A stretch of DNA of 9,230 bases from positions 606-9,835 of the forward strand of contig JALWSJ010000001.1 in assembly GCA_026993705.1 (NCBI GenBank). Reading direction: 5' to 3'. Shown here piece after piece: positions 1-6,974 of the stretch. Position 1 is the first letter of the stretch. Every line of letters begins with the position of its first letter. The stretch comes from Flavobacteriales bacterium (GTDB lineage Bacteria; Bacteroidota; Bacteroidia; Flavobacteriales_D; Parvicellaceae). The translations under genes were made by a program, and so were the position numbers. The notes under the pieces were generated by a model. The model was given only the letters and a program-made list of their open reading frames with translations, was not told the origin of the DNA and made no database searches.

Positions 1-250
1 GTTCTAGATAATGAGCCATTCCGGTATTGTCTTCCGGATCGTTTTTGCCTCCTACATTTACAACAAAACCACCGTATATTTCGGGTTTATTGTGGTTTTC
101 TACTAAATAAACTTTTAGTCCGTTATCTAAAGTGAACTCCTTTAGTCCGTATGGGTCGTTAGAATATGTTTTTATCTCTTGTGCGAATGATGAGATGGTT
201 ATAAGTGTAAAAACGAGGTATATAACTAAAGTGTAATAATAATTTCTCAT
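1..250 (-). CDS. M16 family zinc metallopeptidase, N-terminal part (cut by window edge)
   Basis: The first 83 codons of an exported peptidase are present, from the ATG at 250. Residues 1-24 form a signal peptide: a short polar start, a hydrophobic core (about residues 8-19), then SSFAQ. There is no lipobox cysteine, so a periplasmic or outer-envelope soluble protein is likely. Residues 36-83 match the start of an M16 (pitrilysin/insulinase) domain: a GL-V-LVEN strand near 45-52, a NDPEDNTGMAH segment at 70-80, then H80-Y-L-E83. The window ends exactly where the second His of the zinc motif HxxEH should be; the next base (C) fits a His codon. Family members degrade peptides using zinc bound by the two His residues and a downstream Glu. 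The gene starts 12 bases after the glycosyltransferase stop, so it is probably the last known member of the minus-strand operon. The family is clear from motif and spacing; the substrate is not. Confidence 0.85.
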   Translation of the reverse strand, partial: MRNYYYTLVIYLVFTLITISSFAQEIKTYSNDPYGLKEFTLDNGLKVYLVENHNKPEIYGGFVVNVGGKNDPEDNTGMAHYLE

Positions 251-262
251 GTGGTTAATAGT

Positions 263-1465
263 CTATTTTAGTTGATTATAAAAACGAACAAGTTTCTGAT
301 TTATTTTTTTGTTACTGTATGTTGTTTCAACAAGTTTACGAGCATTTTTTCCAATTTTAGTTATTCTTTCAGGTTCTTCCATCAGCCACTGAAGCTGTTT
401 TACAAAATCATTTTTTTTATTAGCGATAAGAATATTTTCCCTGTCGGTATAATCAATACCTTCTGCGCCAATAGAAGTAGATAATACTACTTTTCCGAGT
501 GCCATTCCTTCAATTATTTTAATACGCATTCCTCCTGCAGAAAGCAAAGGGATAACCATAATTTGATGTTGTTGTATGAATTGTTGGGCAGATTCAACTT
601 CTCCATGATTAATAATAGATTCATGTTTGCCGTTTTCCAGTAGCCAGTTCGGCATATTTCTCCCTGCTAAATGGAATTTCAGGTTGGGAAAATTATGTTG
701 TATTTTAGGGAAAATTTTTTCTAAAAACCATGCTACTCCTTCAAGGTTGGGTTTCCAATCCATAGAACCGATATGAAATAAATCTAAGTGAGAAGGGTTA
801 GCGGGTGTATAACTTTTGTAATCCGTTAAATCAATACCGAAAGGAATAGTTACAATGGGGCGAGAACATCCCATTTTTTTATATTTTTTGCCATCTTCAT
901 TCGTAATAGAAGCTATTCCATCAACTTGATTGATGATGTTAAGTTCGTAACGTTTGAGTTGCTTGGCTAAAATATTCAAGTATATTTTTTTAGCTTTGTT
1001 GGTGGTGCTGTCCGCTAGTCGTTCCCAAATCATGTACTCCAAATTGTGAGAACGGAGAATTACTTTTGCCTTGGATAGCCTTTTGATTGTTCCCAAATAA
1101 GTAGTCATAAAAAGACTTTCCAAGTGAATAATATCAAAAGTTTCTTCTTTAAGTGTTTGTCTTAAAAGGCTGTCAAAATCAGGGGAAAAAAATCGACTAA
1201 TATTATAAGAGTCGGAGGTTACCAGATTAGAAAAGGCATCGACAATATTGAGTTCCGTATCTACAAAGGCAGATTCAATTTGAGTTTCTTTAAAAAAATG
1301 AGGGTCAATTTTATAGGGGAGAAATGGGTGTTTTTTAGTTGCTATGGTTAGTACTTTTACTGAAATATTGTTTTGCAAAAAACCTTTGGTAATGTTATTT
1401 ATAGCAATACATCCTCCATCTATTGCAGGTTGAGGCGGTTTATGGCAAAGTTGTAATACTTTCAT
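263..1465 (-). CDS. Glycosyltransferase, GT-B fold, family 4-like
   Basis: This 400-residue cytoplasmic enzyme probably moves a sugar from a nucleotide-activated donor to an envelope glycan or lipid acceptor. The N-terminal Rossmann half begins with MKVLQLCHKPP and has the glycine loop DGGC at 16-19. An RSHNLEYMIWERL segment at 138-150 is typical of this sugar-transferase group. The C-terminal half starts near F230-HIGSMDWKPN, which opens the second Rossmann domain. The nucleotide-sugar site is GGMRIKIIEGMALGK at 311-325, followed by STSIGAEGI at 329-337. The catalytic-region Glu is E319. The usual earlier Glu of the EX7E pattern is replaced by Gly (311), as I recall for subfamilies with a GGxRxKxxE motif. 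The ATG overlaps the stop of the upstream permease gene (ATGA, 1462-1465), so the two are probably translationally coupled. Next to an LPS-transport-like permease, a role in LPS or another surface glycan is a reasonable inference, but donor and acceptor cannot be read from sequence. Confidence 0.88.
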   Translation of the reverse strand: MKVLQLCHKPPQPAIDGGCIAINNITKGFLQNNISVKVLTIATKKHPFLPYKIDPHFFKETQIESAFVDTELNIVDAFSNLVTSDSYNISRFFSPDFDSLLRQTLKEETFDIIHLESLFMTTYLGTIKRLSKAKVILRSHNLEYMIWERLADSTTNKAKKIYLNILAKQLKRYELNIINQVDGIASITNEDGKKYKKMGCSRPIVTIPFGIDLTDYKSYTPANPSHLDLFHIGSMDWKPNLEGVAWFLEKIFPKIQHNFPNLKFHLAGRNMPNWLLENGKHESIINHGEVESAQQFIQQHQIMVIPLLSAGGMRIKIIEGMALGKVVLSTSIGAEGIDYTDRENILIANKKNDFVKQLQWLMEEPERITKIGKNARKLVETTYSNKKINQKLVRFYNQLK

Positions 1466-2907
1466 TTTTTGCGTTTTAGTTTTTGAAGAAGGCGTACATA
1501 AAAGTCCATATCAAAAAGTTTTGAATCATTGTTAGCCTTAATAAAGACAAAAATAGTAACAGGGGTAAGAATAATAGCACTGAGCCACATTCCAACCAAA
1601 GGAGATAGTCCCCCATCCATAGCCATTTCTTCTCCTGCACGTGTAAAGATAAAATAAAATAGAAACAAGATGATACCTATTAAGACCGGAATACCTATAC
1701 CTCCTTTTTTTACAATTGCCCCCAGTGAACTACCTAAAATTAATAACATCATACAAGCATAAGAAAGAGTAAATTTTTGATGCCAGCTGATGTCTTTTTT
1801 CATGATGTATCGTTGGTGGCTTTCTTCCATAGCGATGGGAACTTTCATGTTTTTGATGAGTCCTCTGGTAAGCTCTATAGCTTTGGTGATGCTTCTTTTT
1901 TGTGAGAGGCTGTCTAATTTAACAAAGTAATTTTGAGTAGCAGTAATACTATCGTAGCCAGCGGGGATAGTGTCATCTATACCGCGGGTGATGGTAAATT
2001 TATTACGTTGTGTATGGTAACGTGCTATTTGTGTTCGTTTGTGTGCTTTTATTGCCGAATCTTTTAGGTGTTTTAATTGCGTTAGGGATAAAAAGCGTTC
2101 GTCTTTAGAGTATTCTTCCTCATCAGACCGTTCAAAATCAAATGATTTCAACTTTATTTTAAGGGTAGCTTTATCAAAATAATAACGCATAAAAGGATAT
2201 TTACTATCCTTAATTTCTTTGGGACTCCATTCTTGAAAAATAAATCCGTCGTATAGATTGAGAATCATTAGTGAGCTATTTTCCGGACGAATAATTGCTC
2301 CTTTTTTGGCACTGATTACTCTTTTATAATCCCTTGGGTCTTTGGAGTAATCTTGGTGTTGATTCATTTCAGTATAATCATAAATGAGTAAGTCGCTGAA
2401 TGTGCCGTCTTCATTTTTTTTACCAATTCTTATATTAAAATCTTCTAGTCCATCAAAGAAAATACCTTCTTTAAAAATGATGTCTGATTTTGTTTTTTGA
2501 ATATCAAAAATCAAAACTCGCATCTTAAAGTTGGCTCTCGGCCATAGGTTGTTAGAGAAATAGAAGGCTCCGGCAGAAATAAACAACATAAAGATTACAA
2601 GAGGTCGCATTATTCTTGCTAATGAAAGTCCAGAGGCTTTCATTGCTGTTAGTTCGTTATGTTCGGCTAGGTTGCCAAAGGTCATGATTGATGCGAGAAG
2701 TATGGATAGGGGAAGGGCAATGGGTACCCAATTTGCAGAAGCGTAGAACAGGAGTTCTAAAATGATATACCACTCCAAACCTTTTCCCATAAGGTCGTCT
2801 ATATACAGCCAAAGAAATTGCATGTCTAATATGACCATCCATATCAGAAAGACGAGAACGAATGGACCTATAAAGGCTCCGACTATGACTTTGGTTAATT
2901 TCTTCAA
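1462..2907 (-). CDS. LptF/LptG (YjgP/YjgQ) family permease
   Basis: A 481-residue inner-membrane protein of the family whose members pair with LptB to extract lipopolysaccharide and pass it to LptC. Six membrane segments are visible: about 10-32, 58-78 and 100-120 before a long periplasmic region (about 125-370), then 380-400, 405-423 and 436-456. The cytoplasmic loop FGNLAEHNELTAMKASG at 77-93 is the family signature (E-NELTAMKASG), the likely contact with the ATPase. The C-terminus is a short basic tail. The start codon is TTG at 2907: an in-frame TAA lies directly before it, the next ATG (residue 24) would remove the first helix, and the KKLTKVIVGAFIGPF start fits family N-termini. No Shine-Dalgarno is evident, as is common in Bacteroidota. 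It is the first gene of the minus-strand run and overlaps the glycosyltransferase by 4 bases. I cannot decide between LptF and LptG, so no symbol is given. Confidence 0.92.
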   Translation of the reverse strand: MKKLTKVIVGAFIGPFVLVFLIWMVILDMQFLWLYIDDLMGKGLEWYIILELLFYASANWVPIALPLSILLASIMTFGNLAEHNELTAMKASGLSLARIMRPLVIFMLFISAGAFYFSNNLWPRANFKMRVLIFDIQKTKSDIIFKEGIFFDGLEDFNIRIGKKNEDGTFSDLLIYDYTEMNQHQDYSKDPRDYKRVISAKKGAIIRPENSSLMILNLYDGFIFQEWSPKEIKDSKYPFMRYYFDKATLKIKLKSFDFERSDEEEYSKDERFLSLTQLKHLKDSAIKAHKRTQIARYHTQRNKFTITRGIDDTIPAGYDSITATQNYFVKLDSLSQKRSITKAIELTRGLIKNMKVPIAMEESHQRYIMKKDISWHQKFTLSYACMMLLILGSSLGAIVKKGGIGIPVLIGIILFLFYFIFTRAGEEMAMDGGLSPLVGMWLSAIILTPVTIFVFIKANNDSKLFDMDFYVRLLQKLKRKK

Positions 2908-2926
2908 TTAAAGTAAAGTTAAAAAT

Positions 2927-2992
2927 GAGTTACTCTATTTTTAATTAATAGAACAACTCAAACGCGAAAATAAGAACTTATTTTATAGTTGT
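2927..2992. other. Two overlapping palindromes upstream of the permease gene
   Basis: One hairpin at 2953-2992 has ACAACT/AGTTGT outer arms and a perfect AAAATAAG/CTTATTTT inner stem (2967-2984) with a two-base centre. A second at 2927-2960 has GAGTT/AACTC outer arms and CTATT/AATAG inner arms. They share bases 2953-2960 and so could not both form in full. The pair lies 20-85 bases before the TTG start of the permease gene. No run of T follows either stem on the minus strand, so this is not an ordinary terminator. A role in the permease leader is a guess; AT-rich DNA produces such palindromes by chance. Confidence 0.3.
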
Positions 2993-3048
2993 TTGTTTTA
3001 TGAAGAAGTTTTTTGAACTGAACTTTTCAGACTGTACGTTAAGTATTT

Positions 3049-3056
3049 TATCTTTG
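3049..3056 (+). promoter_or_regulatory. Bacteroidota-type -7 box (TATCTTTG) with no clear gene
   Basis: An exact match to TAnnTTTG on the plus strand. No TTG stands 19-21 bases upstream; the nearest TTTG (3012-3015) is too far. Downstream are an AAAGGAAG purine run and ATG at 3104, which starts only a 33-codon ORF running into repeat copy A. It may be a leftover promoter or chance. Confidence 0.35.
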
Positions 3057-3103
3057 GATTTTTGCCCGTCGTTTTGCTATTATCACTAAAAATTAAAGGA
3101 AGT

Positions 3104-3205
3104 ATGAAGTTTTGTAAGTTTTATTTGATGCTACTTTATTACCGCGTTAAGGATAGAAGTGGCATCCTTTTGGGGTGTTGCGTTTATGCAACCCAAAAGA
3201 TATAG
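3104..3205 (+). CDS. Possible 33-residue ORF, perhaps a gene remnant
   Basis: The ORF starts at ATG 3104 and ends at TAG 3203-3205, encoding 33 residues rich in Tyr, Leu and Lys (starting MKFCKFYLMLLYYRV). A good purine-rich ribosome site (GGAAG) sits just before the ATG, and an exact -7 box lies about 50 bases upstream. The second half (from about 3144) is inside repeat copy A, so the frame there is dictated by the repeat. It could be the head of a gene whose body was lost or replaced when the repeat arrived, a small peptide gene, or chance. I see no family match. Only the start signals support it. Confidence 0.2.
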   Translation: MKFCKFYLMLLYYRVKDRSGILLGCCVYATQKI

Positions 3206-3284
3206 CGGATAGCCTGACCATTACAGCATAAAAAGTGGTGTAGTGAGAACGGAACTACTTTTTTATGCTGTAATGGGAACGTCC
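3144..3284 (-). repeat. Structured interspersed repeat, copy A (141 bp)
   Basis: Read on the minus strand, the element opens with GGACGTTCCC and closes with ATCCTTAACGC; the end segments CGTT and AACG are complementary. Inside are two hairpins. Hairpin 1 (arms 3218-3236 and 3257-3276) is a stem of about 19 bp with one bulged base and a loop containing CGTTCTCACTA. Hairpin 2 (3167-3199) has CTTTTGGG/CCCAAAAG arms plus an inner GTTGC/GCAAC stem. The half after hairpin 1 is about 90 percent identical to copy B (6835-6974), which lies in the opposite orientation. The element begins 9 bases after the stop of the START-like gene and has the same orientation as that gene. I recall similar GGGCGTTCCC...CCCTAACGC repeats from Flavobacteriia genomes but cannot name the family. 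It has no coding capacity of its own. Confidence 0.88.
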
Positions 3285-3293
3285 AAAATATGA

Positions 3294-3674
3294 TTATCCT
3301 CCTATGGCTGATTTTAGTTTATTGATATTGCTTTCCCACAGGAGTTTTGCTTCGTCTAATTCATCTTCTTCTACAAAATCGGTGATTACCAATGCTACTT
3401 CTTTGGTTAAATCGTCGATTTGTATTTCCATTTCAAAGTAGTAGTCTGTCCCTTCATCATCCAACCATTGAAAGCGAACTTCATTTCCTTTTTTGGATTT
3501 TAATAGTTTTGCTGATTCTTCATCTCCTTCCCAAAAGAAGGTGTAAATATCTCCGTTAATGTTAACGTCATCGGCAAACCATTCGGATAAACCACTTGGG
3601 CTGATTAAGCAATTAAACAATACCGTTGGTGCTGTGTGAACCAATTCTTCTATTCTAAATTTTACTTTTTTCAT
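3294..3674 (-). CDS. START-like (SRPBCC superfamily) domain protein
   Basis: A 126-residue cytoplasmic protein with no signal peptide or membrane segment. The pattern fits a single helix-grip START-like domain of the type common in Bacteroidota (AHSA1/START-like): a first strand at 2-13 (KKVKFRIEELVHTAP), the helix segment LISPSGLSEWFADDV at 23-37, strands around 43-50, 65-72 and 77-86, and a long C-terminal helix from about 104 (ELDEAKLLWESNINKLKSAI). The short loop WFADDV after the first helices is typical of this group. Such proteins hold a hydrophobic ligand between helix and sheet, but no ligand or partner can be assigned. It stands alone on the minus strand, with repeat copy A directly behind its stop. 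A weak -7-like box (TATCTTTA, 3792-3785) lies about 110 bases upstream; no better promoter is seen. Confidence 0.85.
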   Translation of the reverse strand: MKKVKFRIEELVHTAPTVLFNCLISPSGLSEWFADDVNINGDIYTFFWEGDEESAKLLKSKKGNEVRFQWLDDEGTDYYFEMEIQIDDLTKEVALVITDFVEEDELDEAKLLWESNINKLKSAIGG

Positions 3675-3913
3675 GTTTTATCTTATTACAGGAGTACTCG
3701 TTTTGTTTTGTTAGGAGAATTTAAGAACTTAATTAGTGAAAGGGGAAATTTAAGTTGAAATTCACTGGGGTAACCATATCAGAATAAAGATATAGCAAAA
3801 ACGAGTTACCGTTATTAATCGGCACAATATAATTAAAAATTATGAATAGAAGATATGACAGAAGTCAATATGGATACTTTTTTGTAAAAAATTAACAAAA
3901 TAAATATACTAAC

Positions 3914-6007
3914 TTACTTTACTTTTGCCACGTTAACTTTCACGTATTGAAATTCTTCGTACAATCCTCTATTTGTATCAAAGTCGTTTTTGTAGTTGGG
4001 ACCTTGTACAGCACTAGTAATAACGAAGTTTATTTTATCGGTTACATCTATCCCTTTAGATTTGAAATAGGAAATGATTTTATCTTTTGGAACTTCCGCT
4101 CTTTTCTTTGCTAATCTTTCGTTAGTTACAAATGTACGGGTTGGCACTTTAGAAGCACTAGCTTCAATATTTACTGTAACTTTACCTTCAGTTTGTAGTA
4201 AAGTTTCTAAATTTTCCAAAAATTGAGCAAATCGTTCATCGTGTTCAATTTCGTTTTGATTGTAACCGAAATGACGTTCAAATTTGGTATCTGCAAAATC
4301 AACAACTTTAATAGTGTTAGTTTTTGAAAGTTCTTTATACCATTCACTATCTTTGTTAAATGTTGGAGGAGTGTCTAATGCCAATTGCGTATCCATATTG
4401 TCGAAATATGATTTTACGGTCAGAATTTTGGCATCGGTTTGACCTTTGTTGTTTTTATGATTTTCTAATTCTATTACTTGAATGGAATGTACGTCTTTGT
4501 CTTGTTCCGGAACGGTAAAATCTAAGACAAATTCCTCATTGTCTTCGCTTCCGTTGACTTTAAAAACATATGTTTTATTGTTTTCCAAAGAAACGTTATA
4601 TTTTCCTGTATTTGGGTCAGGTTGTATTCGTTTAACTTCTTTTCCTGTTTCTTTATCGGTTATAATAATTTCAGCATGAGCAGGAGAATAATCATTTTTA
4701 TAAACTGCCAATCCTTCAAATGTGGTGCTATAAGGTTTAAAGAAGATTTCAAAAATATCCATATCTCCGATAGAACCTTCTCTGTTAGATGAAATAAAAC
4801 CGTGTTTTTCATCATTGCTTATGTCAATAAAAATATCGTCAGCTAATGAGTTGTATGGTTCTTTCATTCTTACAGGTTTAGCGTTTTTGTCGGTTAAATC
4901 CAATCTAAAGAAGTCGTAACCTCCCATACTATTATGTCCTTTTGAAGAAAAATACAGCTTTTTGCCATCTCTTGACACAAAAGGACCATCCTCGTCTAAA
5001 GGAGTGTTGATATCCATGTTTTCGGGTTTAGACCAATTTCCTTTATCATCTTTATGCGTAACATAAATATCTTTTCCTCCCTTGCCTTCCGCTTGTGTAT
5101 GTACAAAATACAAGGTGTTTTCATCTGGAGTAAAAGCTATACTTGGCGTTTGTTTTGCTCCTTTGTTAGCTATATCAAATTCTTCTAATTCAGACCATTC
5201 GCCATTCACAAATTTGGTTCGGTAGATTTTATTGTTTTTGTAAACAAACATATCTTGCTTACTTTCGTAGGCTACATAAGCATCATGTTCTTTGGTGTTT
5301 TCAATTGCTTTTTCGTTAAAGATAAAATTTTTCTCTTCCTCAGTTAGCAGTACCCAATTACTATCTCTTCTTTTACAGAAGTACATATCCTCATAGTACT
5401 TATGGTCAAAAGCCAGTTCATTCGATATGCCTGGTCTTCTAGAAGTAAAAGCCAATAAATCTAATTCCTCAATATAAACAGGAGCATAATCACCGTAAAC
5501 ACTATTAAGTGAACTAGGCATATCTTCAACCCTTAACCCGTTTTTAAGTTTTTCTTTATAAGCAATAGCATTGTCCACCCATTGGTATTCTGTTTCTATT
5601 TCTGTACGTAGAGCATTTCCTGTATCATTATCCTTTAAAAAGTGTTCAAAAGTTTTAAAAGCTTGTTTTGCTTTTTCAAATTCCCCTTTTTCACGGTAAG
5701 ACCGACCTAAATAATAATAAGCTTCAGCAATGGTGTCTTTCTCAAAATGATTGATACTATTGTTAAAATAATGAATAGCTTTATCCAAATCTTGGTGCAT
5801 TTTATAGTAAGAAAGTCCCGTTAAGAAATGATATTCACTATTATTTGAATCTAATTCGGTTAATTTCTGAAAATTGACAATAGCCTCTTGGTAATTTCCT
5901 TTATCAAATTCGTTCGAAGCTTTTCTATATAGATGCTTTTCGTTATCTTTGACGACTGTAAGCATGAGGGAAGTCAAAGCAATCAAACCAATGGTAATAA
6001 AATTCAT
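3914..6007 (-). CDS. TPR / PD40 propeller / CRD / OmpA-like envelope protein (PorE-like plan)
   Basis: A 697-residue exported protein. Residues 1-18 form a short signal peptide without a lipobox cysteine. Three TPR units follow (about 26-58, 59-93, 94-127). A WD40-like PD40 propeller spans about 165-425, with clear motifs such as TPDENTLYFVH (293-303) and SRDGKKLYFSSKGHNSMGGYD (345-365). A carboxypeptidase-regulatory-like beta sandwich covers about 428-500, and an OmpA-like C-terminal domain about 560-697. In the last, NERLAKKRAEV (629-639) matches the NxxLSxxRAxxV helix, but the GHTD segment reads EASAS, so the Asp that normally helps bind peptidoglycan is missing while the Arg remains. This domain order is that of PorE, a lipoprotein of the type IX secretion system that binds peptidoglycan. 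Here the missing lipobox and altered OmpA motif suggest a PorE-like paralogue. Many OmpA/PD40 proteins with other or unknown roles exist. It is transcribed alone, divergently from the NUDIX gene. Confidence 0.85.
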   Translation of the reverse strand: MNFITIGLIALTSLMLTVVKDNEKHLYRKASNEFDKGNYQEAIVNFQKLTELDSNNSEYHFLTGLSYYKMHQDLDKAIHYFNNSINHFEKDTIAEAYYYLGRSYREKGEFEKAKQAFKTFEHFLKDNDTGNALRTEIETEYQWVDNAIAYKEKLKNGLRVEDMPSSLNSVYGDYAPVYIEELDLLAFTSRRPGISNELAFDHKYYEDMYFCKRRDSNWVLLTEEEKNFIFNEKAIENTKEHDAYVAYESKQDMFVYKNNKIYRTKFVNGEWSELEEFDIANKGAKQTPSIAFTPDENTLYFVHTQAEGKGGKDIYVTHKDDKGNWSKPENMDINTPLDEDGPFVSRDGKKLYFSSKGHNSMGGYDFFRLDLTDKNAKPVRMKEPYNSLADDIFIDISNDEKHGFISSNREGSIGDMDIFEIFFKPYSTTFEGLAVYKNDYSPAHAEIIITDKETGKEVKRIQPDPNTGKYNVSLENNKTYVFKVNGSEDNEEFVLDFTVPEQDKDVHSIQVIELENHKNNKGQTDAKILTVKSYFDNMDTQLALDTPPTFNKDSEWYKELSKTNTIKVVDFADTKFERHFGYNQNEIEHDERFAQFLENLETLLQTEGKVTVNIEASASKVPTRTFVTNERLAKKRAEVPKDKIISYFKSKGIDVTDKINFVITSAVQGPNYKNDFDTNRGLYEEFQYVKVNVAKVK

Positions 6008-6064
6008 TATAATATTTTTTTTCTTAGGTAATTCTTGATGCCTTTCATTTTAAAAAGCGGAGTG

Positions 6065-6072
6065 CAAATATA
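6065..6072 (-). promoter_or_regulatory. -7 box (TATATTTG) of the TPR/PD40/OmpA-like gene
   Basis: An exact TAnnTTTG match on the minus strand, 57 bases before the ATG at 6007, which would give a leader of roughly 50 bases ending in an A-rich stretch before the start, as is usual in this phylum. A TTG lies only 10 bases upstream of the box, too close for the usual -33 element, so the upstream half is weak. The same 180-bp gap must also hold the NUDIX gene promoter on the other strand. Confidence 0.6.
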
Positions 6073-6187
6073 TAAAAAAAAACAAAAATATATCCTTAAA
6101 TAGATAAAATTCAATAGGTTAAACAGATAGAGCAAAATCTATGTTGTTTACTGTAGGGATAAGGTTGGTAAATACAGCGTAAATACG

Positions 6188-6826
6188 ATGAATTTTTCAG
6201 AGTTAATAAATAAAATTTATATAAAATTGGGTGAAGAATTGCCGGGTGAATCAGCACATAATATCATGTCGCCTTACAAAAGAACCACGCCTAAGGAGAT
6301 AACGGAGGATGCAAATATTTCAGCTGTTTTACTTTTGTTGTATCCTAAAAATAATCGTGTGTTTTTCGCTTTGATAGAACGTAGCGATTATAAAGGAGTA
6401 CATGGTGGACAGATTTCTTTTCCCGGAGGAAGGAATGAACCCGGAGAATCATTAAAAGAAACCGCCGTTAGAGAAGCAGAAGAGGAGATTGGTGTTAAAA
6501 AAGAAGATATTCAAGTTTTAGGTGAACTGACTGATGTTTACATTTCGGCTAGTAATTTTGTGGTTACGCCTTTTGTTGGGGTTTTAGATTATACGCCTCA
6601 TTTTGAAGCTGAAAAAAGAGAGGTAAAACAAGTTTTGGAAGTAGCGTTAGATGATCTAATGGATGAGCAAAATGTAAAAACAAAAAAGATAGAAATTAAG
6701 ACTTACGATAAGAATAAACTATACATCGATGCACCGTATTTTAGCATGAATAATAAAGTAGTTTGGGGAGCAACAGCAGTGATATTGAGTGAGTTTAAAG
6801 AAGTAGTAAAGGGTATTTACGAGTAG
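6188..6826 (+). CDS. NUDIX hydrolase, CoA pyrophosphatase (NudL/YeaB) type
   Basis: A 212-residue cytoplasmic enzyme. The NUDIX box at 81-103 matches Gx5Ex7REUxEExGU at every fixed position (G81, E87, R95-E96, E99-E100, G102); the Glu residues of REAEEE bind the catalytic metal. Just before it, residues 61-81 read ALIERS (61-66), a GVHGGQISFPGG stretch (70-81) and a Gly-rich turn. This matches the signature upstream of the NUDIX box in CoA diphosphatases, which split CoA or acyl-CoA into phosphopantetheine (or its acyl form) and 3',5'-ADP. The length fits that group (about 190-220 residues). The ATG at 6188 has no Shine-Dalgarno, but the frame gives a plausible N-terminal helix (FSELINKIYIKLGEEL). 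The gene is divergent from the OmpA-like gene, and repeat copy B begins 8 bases after its stop. Substrate is inferred from the motif; another NUDIX substrate is possible. Confidence 0.9.
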   Translation: MNFSELINKIYIKLGEELPGESAHNIMSPYKRTTPKEITEDANISAVLLLLYPKNNRVFFALIERSDYKGVHGGQISFPGGRNEPGESLKETAVREAEEEIGVKKEDIQVLGELTDVYISASNFVVTPFVGVLDYTPHFEAEKREVKQVLEVALDDLMDEQNVKTKKIEIKTYDKNKLYIDAPYFSMNNKVVWGATAVILSEFKEVVKGIYE

Positions 6827-6834
6827 AATGATTT

Positions 6835-6974
6835 GGGCGTTCCCCTTATTTTCAAAAACAACATATCGCTCTCGCTAAACGTTGTTTTTGAAAATAAGGG
6901 TCGGGCTATCCACTATATCTTTTGGGTTGCATAAGTGCAACAACCCAAAAGGATGCCGTTTCTATCCCTAACGC
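6835..6974 (+). repeat. Structured interspersed repeat, copy B (140 bp)
   Basis: This is the plus-strand counterpart of copy A, running from GGGCGTTCCC to ATCCCTAACGC with complementary ends (GCGTT/AACGC). Hairpin 1 has perfect 20-bp arms (6843-6862 and 6881-6900) and an 18-base loop containing CGCTCTCGCTA. Its stem sequence is unrelated to that of copy A, yet pairing is kept. The linker GGTCGGGCTATCC follows, then hairpin 2 (CTTTTGGGTTG at 6919-6929 with CAACCCAAAAG at 6941-6951), then GGATGCC, which can pair back with GGCTATCC of the linker (one bulge). No T run follows hairpin 1, so a standard intrinsic terminator is not evident, though the stem could still stop or protect the NUDIX transcript. 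Confidence 0.88.

Noticed and set aside
272..484. 70-codon plus-strand ORF opposite the glycosyltransferase
   Set aside because: Antisense shadow of AT-rich coding DNA; Phe/Ile-rich product with no known pattern and no promoter.
2657..2842. 61-codon minus-strand ORF inside the permease gene
   Set aside because: Out-of-frame shadow of a well-supported membrane protein gene; no start signals or recognisable motifs.
3693..3810. Inverted repeat GTACTCGTTTTG / CAAAAACGAGTTAC upstream of the START-like gene
   Set aside because: Arms are short, imperfect and over 90 bases apart, and a match of this size can arise by chance here; no operator function can be supported.
3855..3873. Small hairpin after the OmpA-like gene as a terminator
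   Set aside because: The stem is only about 7 bp with a bulge and no T run follows on the minus strand.
4482..4679. 65-codon plus-strand ORF opposite the OmpA-like gene
   Set aside because: Antisense shadow, Ser/Leu-rich, with no start signals or family match.
6835..6974. Integron attC site, since a structured repeat follows a gene
   Set aside because: attC sites start with RYYYAAC and end with GTTRRRY. Here the order is reversed, neither strand gives a full match, and the genes beside the copies are ordinary chromosomal genes on different strands.
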